64,000 nucleotides of DNA from assembly GCA_022749755.1 (NCBI GenBank), contig CM040443.1, positions 18,273,228-18,337,227 on the forward strand, written 5' to 3'. Shown here in pieces: positions 23,203 to 36,300 of the stretch (position 1 is its first letter; each line of letters starts with the position of its first letter). The notes below the pieces were generated by a model. It saw only the letters and a program-made list of their open reading frames with translations, ran no database searches and was not told the DNA's origin. The position numbers and the translations under genes were made by a program. This DNA is from Azadirachta indica (Eukaryota > Streptophyta > Magnoliopsida > Sapindales > Meliaceae).

Positions 23203-24036
23203 AGTTGACATTAAGCATAATGTTCAAGCAAGGATAATATGGTTTAGCTCTCCACATAACAGCTTCAGTCATTTCTAATCTTATAAAGTACAGAAAAGTT
23301 GGAGAAAGACTTAAATTTGGTGAAGGTTCAGTTTCCACGTAGCTTTCCATGACAAAGTAGCATGTAAAAGAAAATCACTCTCCCAATGAAGACATTGCAA
23401 TGTTAGTACAGTTACTGGCTTCGTCATTACTTTTGCATACAATAACAAACAAATTAACACTGCTGTGCTGAATCAGTCAGAAACACATGCAATATGTATG
23501 ACTGATGAAGTGGAAACAAATAAAAGTCTAATAAAATTCAGCATATTCTAGTTAAACTGCAGAATGGGTGTAGAAAAATGATCGTTTTCAAAACACAACC
23601 ACAACGTTTCGACCTATATTATGTGAACTTGTCAATTGAACAAGCAACCATTGCATTTTTAAATCCTGAGGGCATCACAAGCCACTATGTCAAGTGCCAG
23701 CCTTCAGTTTATTAATTTCACATAATAGCCAAATGAAAGAATAAACTTCTCTGTCCCAGAGAAAGAAAGATAGAGACAGCATTGTGAGAGAATAGATAAA
23801 GAGAAAAAAAAAACTGAAAAAAGAAAAGAAATGTTGAGAACAAGCAACAGTGTTTTAGCACCAGTGAGCTGATATAAAAGTATATTTCTTGTTAATTCTT
23901 GGAAGGCAAAGAGATAAGTCTTAGATTAGCTCTTCAACAAAATAAAAAATAGGCAAAATTAAAGAGGGAAAAACTCATTAGGGGAATAATTATGTATGCA
24001 TGAGGCTAATAGCTGAAATGCAAAGTAGAGAGCTAC
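23203..24036. other. Non-coding stretch, start of sacsin-like intron 9
   Basis: No exon or transposon protein is recognised on either strand. The GT donor of exon 9 is at 24036, so this is read as intron running towards the copia element and gap. An acceptor for the next exon was not found. Confidence 0.5.
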
Positions 24037-27000
24037 CTGAAGAGGAGAGGGTACCCCAAATCTTGTCCAGGTATTTCAAAATTTCACAAGAAGCTTCATC
24101 AATGGTCATCATGCCTGAAGTAATCGGCCAATGAGCAAGAGTGTCTTCACCGCCATTTTTTCCAATTACCTGAGGACATATCATTTGCTTTATATCTGTT
24201 TGTACATACTGGTTCTCTTGGATGACACAGTAAAAGTTATAAATTTATCACCTGCAAATGTTTTAGGACAGTAGAGAAAGTTGGAGGGCTCCTCAACTGG
24301 AGCGCTGCCCAGGAGTATTCAGGCGGAACAATATTTTGTCTGGAAAGAATGGGGGTGCAACTCCAGGCCAGAGGCCAATGCTTTGAGATGATTGCTTCAT
24401 TGTACGATGTAAGAACCCTCTTGCTAGCTTTCCTGCCATACACATTTGGCAAGCCTAATTCAGCAGGTATGCAAGCAATCTTGCCAAACTGATTACAGAA
24501 GTTATTTCCATAAAGGACAGCAAAGTTTGAGAACACAGCTTCCACAACAGATCCAGCCAATATCCATATCTCCATGGAAACTTCATTGTGTGAGTTGATC
24601 AAATCAGTCTCAAATTCATCAAAATCTCTTGGGGATTTCATGCACTCATTTCCAAGAAACTCTACCCTCTTGGCACATTCAAGCATTATATCTGCTTCTG
24701 TTGAAGTTCGAAGGCCTGTTTTCCTTAAAATTTGAAGCCACCCATCCGTACCAAATCTTTCTCCTGGAAATTTCTTCCTCTCACCAGAAAAGACTGACGT
24801 TAATATGACATCAGATGGATCATACAGATCCTTGGGCTTATACAAATCTGCAGAAAATTCATTGGCATTTCTTACAAATTTAGTCTCCTTCAAAACTTCA
24901 ACTACAGAAGAATCTGCTTGGAGATCTTGCCAATTAGCATAAAGATAAATCAATATATCCTCCTGCTCAGAAGTTGGTTTTTCTTCATATCCAGGTAACC
25001 CAAACCTTATCAATATCTGTTTATCATGCAACTCAGTGACTCCAAGGGCTCGGAGTAACACAAATTCAATTGAATCTGTGGAATAACTAAGGCAATGCTC
25101 ATGATATGGTTTAAGGAATGAATTTGAAGAGATCACACACTGGTCTTGGCCATTCAGATGTGTGCATGACCCTACAACTGTTCTGTATATAGGCAGAGAT
25201 CGTAAAACTTCAAGTTCTTCTGTTCCATATTTAGAACCGTTAGAAAAGAAATCATGAGCAAAAAGAGTAAAAAGTTCATCCCGATCTGAAGCTGAAAGTG
25301 AACTAAGTTCAGGGAAGTAGCCTGCATTTTTAGCAGCAACAAGCTTGGAAGCAATAACTTGCCCTAATGATTGGCTGGATGTAGGGAGACAATTACATGC
25401 AACTGCACAGTCCATGAAAGCAGTATCAAAAATAGGAATGTTGCACTGGTTCAAGAGTGATAACAACCAAGGATACTTCTTTTTGGCTACTTCAAATGCT
25501 GTAATGTAAGGCTGGATCGTTTCAGAGGTATAATTCATAGATAAGCCAGTCAGATCACTTCCAGTTGTACCCACATCTGTGACACCACTTTCAGAAATTG
25601 GATCTGTAAGTGGGGGTGGAATAAACAGCAGTTGACGCTCTCTCACACGGCACAAAATTGACCGACCAAGAAAAGCAGGAACTAGGGGCCAATCGGAAAA
25701 GAGAGAGAGGTCTTCTGAAGACCCACTGAAATTTTTCCAGAACAATCTTACCCATTCAGAAGAAGGACCTCCTTCCCCTCCAGAACTTGAAGTATTCTCC
25801 CATGAAAACCATGGAGCCATGTTTGATTCCATGACATGCTCCACCCAGTTACTGTTAAAAAGCAACCTCATGTGACTCGCCAATAAGTGAAAAGAGAAAC
25901 TCTTCAATTTCAGTAATGATTGTATGACAGATTTTGAAAAAATATTGGCCAAGATTGCTCTATCAAATGCTTTTGGGTGGATAAACTTGGCAGCTAAAGA
26001 CATCATTAGTGCCTGTTGTTCCTTGTTTCCAATCCAGAGTTCAGTAACCCCCAACCTCGCTAAGTGATTTGTTGCAGTTGGACATGGTAAGGATTTGAGC
26101 TCAGCAGCTATTGACAGAAACTTCGGGTCTACATTTCTATTGCTTATGCTACTGCTACCTGCAATGGCATTTCCCTGTAATACAGGCCCTCCAGCTCTAC
26201 CAATATCTTCGACCACTCCACGACCAAAATCAAATAAAGCCTTTCCCAAACTAGTCATCATTTCAAGTGCATCACCTGAACCGCCTGCACTCTGGACAGA
26301 AGACCTGTGAGAACTACGCAAATGTGGGATTGATACTGAAGCAGAAGTGCTGCCCACTTCATTAGGTGCTTTAACCATAGTATTAGAGTCAAAAGGGTCT
26401 TGTGATGCATCATCTCCACTACAATTAGATAATTCTAGGAATTGAATGTCAGACAAGCAGTACTCTAGAACATCTATGTATGTATCAACTGACCGAAGAA
26501 CAATAGAAGTTGATGAAACCCTTAGAAGGCCCCGGACCATTTTAGGTTTAATTTCTTGAATTCTAATTCCCACTGCTTTAATTTCAGTCACCAATTCCCA
26601 TGGCACTGAAAACACCTGATAATGTTCCTTCACAAAGCTACAAACAGTAGCTGGAAGCAAATTACCACCTACACCATTCCCAGGTTGTGACAGAAACATA
26701 CCCTCCTCGGCCTTGACAAATTTTCCAGAGTACAGCTGCCACATGGGAAGGTCAACGACGCGCGCGTAGAAAGGCCTTATCACTTGTTCAGTAAGGCATT
26801 CCCAGTCCACCTGCAACACTTTAGCTGATGTCGAGTTACCATCTTCATCAGGTTGATTAATAAGTGCATGGCAATTAGATCTTGGCCAGAAGGAATAAAA
26901 TTGATCTGCAAAAACCTTTAAAGACAAGGGAACTGCACGACCTGCACTTGACTCAACAGCAGAACTTGAAGGTTCTCTTTGTAACTTCTGAATTTCCACC

Positions 27001-27306
27001 ACCATTTCAATGTAGGAATCACAAACACAAGACATCAGTTCTTTGTTCCAAGCTTCAATCAGATGATCTCCAGCTTCAGGTCGTGCCTCACCCAAAGCTC
27101 CCTTGTCTTGGTGCTTAAAGACATAGCGACCACAATTATGCTGCACCAGGAAATATCCTAGGATAGTCACGGGCAATTTTATGCCACCAGATAAAGGAAG
27201 AGGAGACATAATGGAACTTGTTCCATGAGCATCAGCAGGAAAACCATCCCGAGATATATGTGCAGCCACTCCAGCTACAGGTGTCAAGTTATATGCTAGA
27301 TATCGC
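24037..27306 (-). other. Sacsin exons 8-9, third-repeat body
   Basis: Exon 8 (3055 bases, uninterrupted) starts RYLAYNLTPVAGVAAHISRD and contains the recurring sacsin repeat signature WVRLFWKNF / WPLVPAF near 25680-25760. It ends VLKHLQ|. Exon 9 adds VIGKNGGEDTLAHWPITSG and ILKYLDKIWGTLSSS, ending in phase 1. The exon needed to complete that codon is not found. Confidence 0.82.
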
Positions 27307-30300
27307 CTGCAAATAAAAATGTAATATGTAAGTACAAGGATACATGAGACACATGCTTTCACACAATCATGCAGATATTTTGGCGGTATGTACTAAGAAA
27401 GAAAGGGTAGGGAGACAACTATAGAGATTTTCCCACTGCACAAGAATAATAATTTTCAAATATAATAATTAAAAGATAAGCCACATCAGACGAGCTCTAC
27501 ATAAGCTTCAAACTGTTAAAGAAAATAAAAAAATATTATATTGAGTCTCTTGAATGTTAAACAAAATATTATATAGGCTGAGACAAGAAAACAAAATAAT
27601 CTAAGAATCTTAAACAAACTAGAAAAAGACTAATACTAATTGAACTAGAAATATACTTAATAAAACTAGACTTAATGAAACTAGATAAAGTTTAATTTTA
27701 ACTCTTAACACAAATGAAACTAACAAGTCCTTGATATAATGCAACATTTACAAACAGCATCTTTCAGCTTTTGAAAACCAGAGACAGATCAAAGAAGGAT
27801 GTCAGAAAACCACTTTTTTCACTTCTTACCTATCAAGAGCCATATTTCTTGTTTGTCCTGAGCCGAGACTGAGTACAACAAGCCATTTGTCTACAACTCT
27901 AGCTCCTCCTTGGTATAAGTTCACTTCTAGTGTGTGCAACTTAATGGCAGCATTTGAACTGCCAAATAACCTCGATATTTGAAACTTCCTCCATTTCTTT
28001 TCCGCAAAAGGATTCCTCATTATAGCAGATGATGGATCAATAGAAACTTGATAATCCTGGAATGGCTTACTGCTGCCTTCTTCCCATGTTGAAAATGATA
28101 CCTGAAAGCAATTATATATTCAAAAAAGGCTCATTAAAGGAAAATATAGTGCAAACATTAAGGGTTAAGCTTATGGAAAATAAATTTTACTTCCTTGACA
28201 TCTCAATAACTAAAAATCTACATCTGCATTTGAAGATGCATCATATAGAATAACTTCCAGATATAACAACTCCATAAACGGTTGCTGATCCAACATGACT
28301 ATTTCTGAAAGACATTAATCCCAAAAGCTTAAGCTCATAAAAAAGGGCCTGAAAACGGTAGTTAAACTCTGACACACCCCATCACATGCATGGCTGAATT
28401 CAATTAACCCGTATAATAATATTTAAATTCTTAAAAACCATTATTAGAGTCGCCGCCTTCCCTACCGGTACAATAATTTATTAAAATTTTTCTAATATAT
28501 TTGGTGAATGGAGGGTAATGTCCACAACTCTCTTTCTCAAAAGAACCATAACCAGCGAAAACTAAAAGTTAGAAACTTGCCACCTAAGTGTAGAATTCCA
28601 GAAATCTAGCAGCTACAATGGCTCAAAAGTCTTGTTCACAAAATAACCGTAATTGTTGCCAAATAGTTTTTTGAAACTATTGCAACCTAAGTATAGAATT
28701 CAAAAATCTTGCAGCCATAAAAGATCAGTGATCTCTGGTTAATGATTCTTCAATTTGTGAGACCAATATTCAAAAGATCTTAACTGAATAAATTCCCAAC
28801 TGAAGGTTGTGAAAACTGTTATGAGTAAGAACATCAAATCAAGATCCTGGGAAATTACACAAACATGTGTGTGTACACACACAAACACAAATGAGCTCTA
28901 TGAAGACCAAGATAAATGTTAATCTAATTCTATATTTTCTTACATATAGATCTAAAGGAGACATATATATTTGATCTTATACTACCCTAGCATGACAAAA
29001 GGCACAAGAAAACTTATGAAGTGCAAATCACACAATTACAGCGGCATGCATACAGAATTAAGATTAGCTAGAACTAATCATACCTCCAAAACTGACTTCA
29101 AAAAAATAAGAGCTCTGGAAGCATGCTCCAAAAATCTGTCGAATATTTGCTTTACTCTCTTCATTCCCAACTCAAGTCCATCTTTCAAGCATTCTGACGA
29201 CAGAGGTATGCGGATAACAGTAGAATCTAATGCTGACCATGGCATATTTTCAGCAATCAGCATAGGATTAAACTGATCATGAAATCGCTCGGTCAAATCA
29301 GTACCTAAGAGTAGAAAAGGGAAAAGTATAACTTATTCAACATAAAGCTCTACAACAAGAGCAGTTTAAATGAAATTGTCACTAATAATGATTGCAGCAA
29401 CACTGCTCCACCAGAGACCCAAAAAGACTCCTGGCCGGGAGGAATACCAGAACATATAATTAACATGAAAAGAACGTACACAATTTAATTAATAAAAAGT
29501 GATTTATCAGGGTTTGTTCACAAGAAAATTTGCCAAATAGGCTCTACTACTTGTTCAATGCCCATATAATCCAAAAATTTAAGCGGATAGGCAATGAGCC
29601 AAACAAGAAATTGAACTCTTAAGACATTTTATTGAATGATCAATTGCCATTCTTATGCTTCTTGATATAATCTAACAGACATTAACAAGCAAAGAAATAA
29701 ACAATATATTCCAAATATCCAACCTCAAAGGCCAGTGGAAGAATCAAATTTATCCAATGAAATAACACAAAACCTTATGAAACAACTAAAATACTCTTTT
29801 GAATGTTAAGGGTATTATCATCTCATTCATCAGCCATTTAAGTTGGATTTCAATATTTAAAATTTTTAAGTTATTTTATGTTAACCAGATGGCTTTCACA
29901 TCAGTTAACTCAGATAACCTGCCAAAGTCTAAGCAAGATAATATGGCACAATTCCATTTTCATTTTCATCCCTAATCTTTTTCATTCGTAATACAAAAGA
30001 TTTTTAGGTATTAATTGTCAGATGACATATATCCTTCTCTTAGCAAACAGCTTATGAGAAATAATAGTATTCCCATTTTTCCTACATACTTTCTGCCTCT
30101 CATCGAATGTAATAAAAAGAAAATTGCCAGAAGAGAAAAAAGGGTGACATGTACAAGCAATTAGAGAAATAAAATATCCAATGATGGTACATGAACGAAA
30201 TACCTAACAAAGAGAACACCTTTGCCGCAGGACCATGATTTGAAGATACAGCCAGTGCTAAACCACGGGGATCAAACATGTAAAAGTATCCGCCAGACAG

Positions 30301-33300
30301 AACAGACAGGAAATCACACAAGAAATAGCAGCTAAACAGTCCCAAACCATAGTTAAGAATATCACCCCGTAGTCTCCAAGGAGGAAGAAGTTGAAGACTA
30401 CTAATTTCCTCCCTAGTCACGATGGCCCCTTCTAGAACAGCTACTAAGGCAGGACCTTGAAATTCACCTGTTTTAGCCACAATTTTAAATGCAACATTCA
30501 GAATAATGAATCAAGGAAAGGTAGATATAATGCTATCCAACATGCCAGTAAATTTGATACAGAACACACTAGATAATTATAAATTACAACAAAGTACAAA
30601 CTACAGATTTCACTGAGTTGCTCTGGCCTTTCAGAAACAAATTTCACTACTGCAGGTAGTGACATTTTAAAACCTTCTTAGTCTCTCAATTACATAAAAT
30701 GCGTAACAAAGCGATATTAAGGAGGCGCAGTAACCTAAGGATCCTTCCCATATAGCATCATCATAACAAATAACAAAATCTAGAATTTTTATCGATTACC
30801 TAAATTATGCTGCAGCAATGACTGGCGAGGATGTTGCCTCTTGTCAAAATAAAGGTGCAGCTTCTTAGCTTTACAGCAATCTGCCAATTCTAGAAGGTCA
30901 AATAACAAGAAATCATTGTTTCCATACCATGCCAGAAGCTCATTTATTCTAGCAAAGTCCATGCATGGAAGATCTTTAGTCATGTCTTCATCTACTAAAG
31001 AAAGACATCGAATTGATTTAACCCCCAACTTGTCTGCCAAATCATTGTCGATACACGGATGAATAAAATGCTTCCCCACAAGGACATTGTCTTCTATCCA
31101 TGGTGCATCATTATACACAAGATCCCCAGCACACATAAGAACTCCAGAAGAATCTGGAATTAATAGAGTATTAGAGGCCTCAAACAATGATTTGTCTGAG
31201 AAACAGTCTGCAACAGTTTCAAGGACACAACGGACAAAACTTAACTCATCAGTCGATAGTGGAACCCCTTTGACATCATTTTGTAACCGTTGTAGAACAC
31301 GAAAATAGTCCCAAATATCAAAACTAAGTCTCACACCTAATTGAAGGAGCAACTCTCTAAATTCTGATAATTCAGATGGGACAGCATACAAATATGGGGT
31401 GAATTTCACAGGTGAATCAAATGCAAGTGCATTTGGAGATACAAAATCATCCCCAATCCAAACCCAAGCAACACCATCCAAAGCTGATTTAAGAACCATG
31501 AACTCATTTGTACCAATATATTCTTGCAATTTTGAATAAAGAATTGGAATTCCCTTCTGGAGTGCAGCAGCAAAATCGGATTCCGTCAAAGAATGCAACT
31601 TAAGCTGACCATAGGATTTGGATAACTGAATGAGTTGATTGGACAGGACATCTATGCTTATGCCATCCAACCAACCAAGTTTGTGTTGTAGGTACATTGA
31701 ACAACATTCACCATCTAGTATATGCATAGAAGAGGACACCAACCACATCTGTGACTTAGGTCTCACATTGCTTGGAGATGCTACTAGGTTACTGCTTTTC
31801 AAACAAGGCAGTCCTAAAAGAGGTGGATCAGCAAACACAGGACACCAAACTATGGCCTTCATTTCAGACCAAAAATTTTCTCCCAGATTATCATCAACAA
31901 AGTTGTCAACAAGAGAAGCATAGTCTAGATCAGCTTCTGAATGGTCCTCATTTCTCACTGCAGATTCAACCACTGTACCATCAGCATCATTATTCTGGAT
32001 AAGCATAGAATTCAGCAATTCAGCACTATGGCCTTCTCCCTTCTCATTTGAAAGCTTAAGTGCAAGAAAATCCAAAAATTTAAGTAACCTCCTTCCATAG
32101 TTCGTTGCTTCTGAGTCCCCAAAATCATGACACATTGATATCGATCTAGCACAATCAAGCAACCCCATAGAACCCAGAGTTCTTTTAAGCCCAAGGCTAA
32201 CCAAAGTATCCAAAGTTTCAGGATCTGAGAATTGGTCAGAAGGAAAGAATGCTTCTCCATGAAGCAACCTTTTTAGCTCACGGACACGAGGATCGTAAAG
32301 CCTGGCAAAACTATTATAGTGAGGGAAATGATAATATCAAATATTTCTTGAGATACAGATAAGCTCACTTGAGCTGATAAGAAAAGAATATATACCAATT
32401 TAACAGAAAGCTACCTAGGTAAAAATTACACTAATTTAAAAAATTTCTCATTATTTTTTAGTAGCATGTCTAGGTAATCATAACTGCAAGAAGATCAGCA
32501 AAGAGCAGCACGGTAACATTGTACCAGGATATAGATTGATTCTAAGATGTACTATTTGATCTACATGCCTTAAAATTTTAGATGAGGTTATGTCATCATC
32601 ATTGGTTACATTGCAAGAGCTTGACAGTTACATTCATGCCTCTTCAGTGTTATTCTCGCGCCTTCTGATATTATGATTTTTTACAACCCCAACCCCCCAC
32701 CACCCAACACCCACACCCCCACCCCCCCCCACCCTCCCTCACCCAACCCGTACAATTAGTTGTTATCTTTTCATTGGTTTTACTATCTTGAAATCCTCTA
32801 TTCTATTCCAAAAGTTCTGCGTAGAATCAACTTTAACAACCTTAAGATCTAATAATTGGTATCAATTGATGCAAATCTCCTTCAGTTATTAACCCCTTCA
32901 CTAATAGACAATCAAGATTGAATTACAGAAAGATAACCTGGATGGCGCTTGCCAAGATCCATTGGCTGCCAAAACAAAAGGGGTCACTGAAAGTACTGAT
33001 TTGATGGAGACGTCCTCTTCAACAAGAAGCTTCACATCATGCAGAATGGCTGGAAGAGCTCCCTGTTGTGAAAGGAATTCTGACATGTGATTAAGAACAT
33101 AAACTTTGTAGAATTCCACCCTTGATGGCTCTCTAATCTCTAAGTACCTTGTCAAAATAATTCTCTCTCTTTCTGACTCTGTTCGTACAAAATCATCATG
33201 CAAAAGATCATCACGGACACCATCAGGTTTAAGCCACTTCGTAGGTTTACTCAAACTAAGTAGTGTTCTACTTTTATATGACTCAAACACAGGAAGGTGT

Positions 33301-36300
33301 TTAATGGTGTCAATTTGTGTGTCGCTCATTTGCTCCTCAAAGAACCACTTGGACTGAAGAATAAAGCTCCTAAGTTCATGCAGCTCTGCTTCTGATGCGC
33401 CAGAGAAAATCTCCTCAACTTTCTCAGGCTTACCAGCAATTGCCAGGAATGCATTCAGTAAGCCTGTTGCCGTAGGAGACTGCACATATCTTCCCAATTG
33501 TGGATGTTCTATTGGCAGCTGTGGACTCAAGAACAGACATCCTGCTTTTAGCAACAAAGAAGACATATTTTCACTCCAGCCATCATCCTTAATCACATGA
33601 GAATTTTCAGTTAGCTGAAAGAGAGAATTTTCTGCAACAGGAAGAATAGGCCACTTAGAAAATTCTGAAAGGTCTTCACAAGATGACTTAAGATAGCTCC
33701 ACAGCAATCTTATCCATTCTAAACTTGGTTGACCCTGATGACCAGGGGACCAAGTTATCTTTTTAGCAAACTGCCATTCCACTGGAAGCAATTTGACAAA
33801 GAGCTTCTCAAGTAAATGGCAAGACAGAAAAGAAATATTTGATTCTCCATTCTGAGCTATGCACATAGTTTCACATGAACTTCTTCTGGAATCTCATAGT
33901 CCACGAGCTGATGTGAAAGTGAATCTTTGAGAAGACTGTACTCTTCTCCCCGTGCAAGGTAGATCCTTTCACCAGCCCCCCTCTTCTCAAACATGGTAAA
34001 TGAACCATCTGCAAGAGGTAACAAAGGTAAACCATACAGATTATCAGGTCGAACCGGTATTACACAGTCAAACAAGCAATACTCAAGAGCCAAGATCATT
34101 GCACTCCTGTCCTTAAATCCACGCTTTCGCCGAATCAACAGTGTCCTTAACAATGTAGGTGTCAGAAAATGTAAAGAGGGGCAGATGTCCATAAATCTCT
34201 CAACCACCGGCCTGGAAACGGTCACAAGGGGTAGACCAGCATCTGCCAATGCTTCAACTAGCTCATCTGTTTTACAAAAAGTAAAATCAGGAAATATACC
34301 TTGCTTGGTTGAAACCCACTGCCCACCTCTAGCGTTTGTATATAGTACACGAAGACCATACTCACAAATAACTATATAAAGTTTCCGAACTAATGATGCC
34401 CAAGGTTCTACTCCGATTGTTGTGGGCCAAAATGAAGAAAACAAATCACATGGGCCAATCTGGGATGCAATTTTCTCAAGCAAGCGAGCATAAGCAGGTG
34501 CAACTACATCCTCAAGGAGGTAAATATTCCAGTCGGAGCGTTTTTTTTTTTTTCCTCCACCTGCCATGTCATTTCCAAACCAGATATCCCTCCGATTAGA
34601 TGACAGCTCAAAATATGCATTAACATGTGCAGGAAGACCAGTACTGATTGGCAGCGGTAAAAAACAGAAAGCCCGGCCTTCAAAATTCTCTCTTCTTTTA
34701 AAGGAACCAACAGAAACTTGAAATATGTCAGACGTACCAGCATTCTCTGTGTTCGTGACATCACTTGATTCTGCACCCACCTCGACAGAGTGTATATATG
34801 CAGCAACAGAAGCCCAAGGAATTGAATTAAAACACTTTTGAGAAGCAACTGCAGGATTGCTCCTCATTCGCCCACCACCTAAACATTCACTAGTCATCCA
34901 ATAGTGAGACATACCACCAGATGAGGTTTGCTCTGTCACAACAATCTGCTGATATTTATATGGCAGGTCTGTATCTATGGATTTACTCAATTTCTTCAGC
35001 AACTGATCTTTTTCCATTTCTTTATGCTGTTTTCCATCAATCAAGCTAAATATGTTATGCAGCACATTGGATTCTGTTTCTGGCTCTCTAATGCAACTTC
35101 GGTGCACGCGGTGCAGTAGCTGCATTTCATGACCTGTTCCTTCCTTTACAAATATGGAGATAGTTTTCACATTGCGAAGAAAAACCAAAGCATCAGAAAC
35201 AGCATCAGAAAAAGAAGCAAAGAGAGATAAGACATCTTCTGATCCATATCCTTCTTTCTTTATCTGGCTTCGTGAAGCAACACTAGCACTTCTTAGAGGA
35301 AAGCGGAAAAGGGTACCAGGAAATGGATGCTGCAAGTCACACCCAAAATGTAAAAATGGAGAAAATTGATCCGGAAACTGTTCCAAAATTTTTCTTCGCA
35401 CAAATTTAATTCGGAGTCCAGGGTGGGAAGGAGATATCCCTGGCAAATTACAAGCATGAGGATCAAACATAACAATATTTTTCCCCAGAAACAAATGTGG
35501 GAATGTCAGTAAAATGATAGACACAGTTAAAACCCAACCCGAATCTTCCAATTGCAAAAGGCTTTTCTAATTTGCTTTCTTGACCTATGCGTGAGATTGC
35601 AAAAAGATCTTGTGGACTGAAAACAGAGTCATTGAAACTATACAATGCAGGGCCCTGCCAATCTGCCATTTCAGGAGAAAGAAGCGAAGAGGTGCCATAT
35701 TGAGTTTTATCCAAGAGAAAGACCACCTCAGAAGCTCCTGCATCCTCAGCATTTTGGACCAACTCAAAAAGAATCCCAGGTCCATCTGCATACATTTCAA
35801 GTATATGTTTAAGCCTTGTCGTCAAAGCTTCATGCTGTCCAAATGCTTCAGCAGCCCCTGATAAACTCACATTCATTGAATCTGCACTCTCGGCAAGCAA
35901 GATTCTGCGAAGTGAACAGACACCAAGCTTCTCTGCAACTTCATTAGATATGTTTCCATGGACAAATTTCTGGACTGTTCTTTTTGCATTAAAGACTACC
36001 GTAGATCTATCGTCAAATGAGCTACAAAAATCATCAGAGCCAAGCAACCAGGGAGCGTCATTATAAACTAAATCACTGGCAGGGAATAGCCTGCCTGACA
36101 CATCTGGTAAATATATCTTAACTTGTTCGTGAAACTGCATTTCAGCCAGACGCTGAACTATTAGTATGGCTGCCCTTATTTCGTGCAAGTCAAGAGGAGA
36201 GAGACCTTTTTTCATGGCCATTCTACATAAAATATTAGCATAATCAGTGGGCTTCAAAAATTCCCTGATACCAAGCTCCAGAAATAATTCCTTAAAAACT

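Larger units (their letters stand above)
33857..35830 (-). other. Sacsin repeat 2, ATPase-like region with two frame breaks
   Basis: LTTRLKHILEMYADGPGILF, then ELVQNAEDAGASEVVFLLD (about 35731-35790), WQGPALYSFNDSVF, SRIGQES and GRFGLGFNCVYHFTD follow the order of repeat 1. The next conserved block, IVMFDPHACNLPG, lies in another frame because of an extra base in the run at 35478-35486. The frame returns near 33863. The ATP-pocket motifs are intact, so this repeat also appears binding-competent if the frame is restored in reality. Confidence 0.85.

Noticed and set aside
24237..24251. Sacsin-like coding ending at the stop near 24237
   Set aside because: CAG|GTGATA is a donor in phase with an acceptor at 24170 that leads into conserved VIGKNGGEDTLAHWP.
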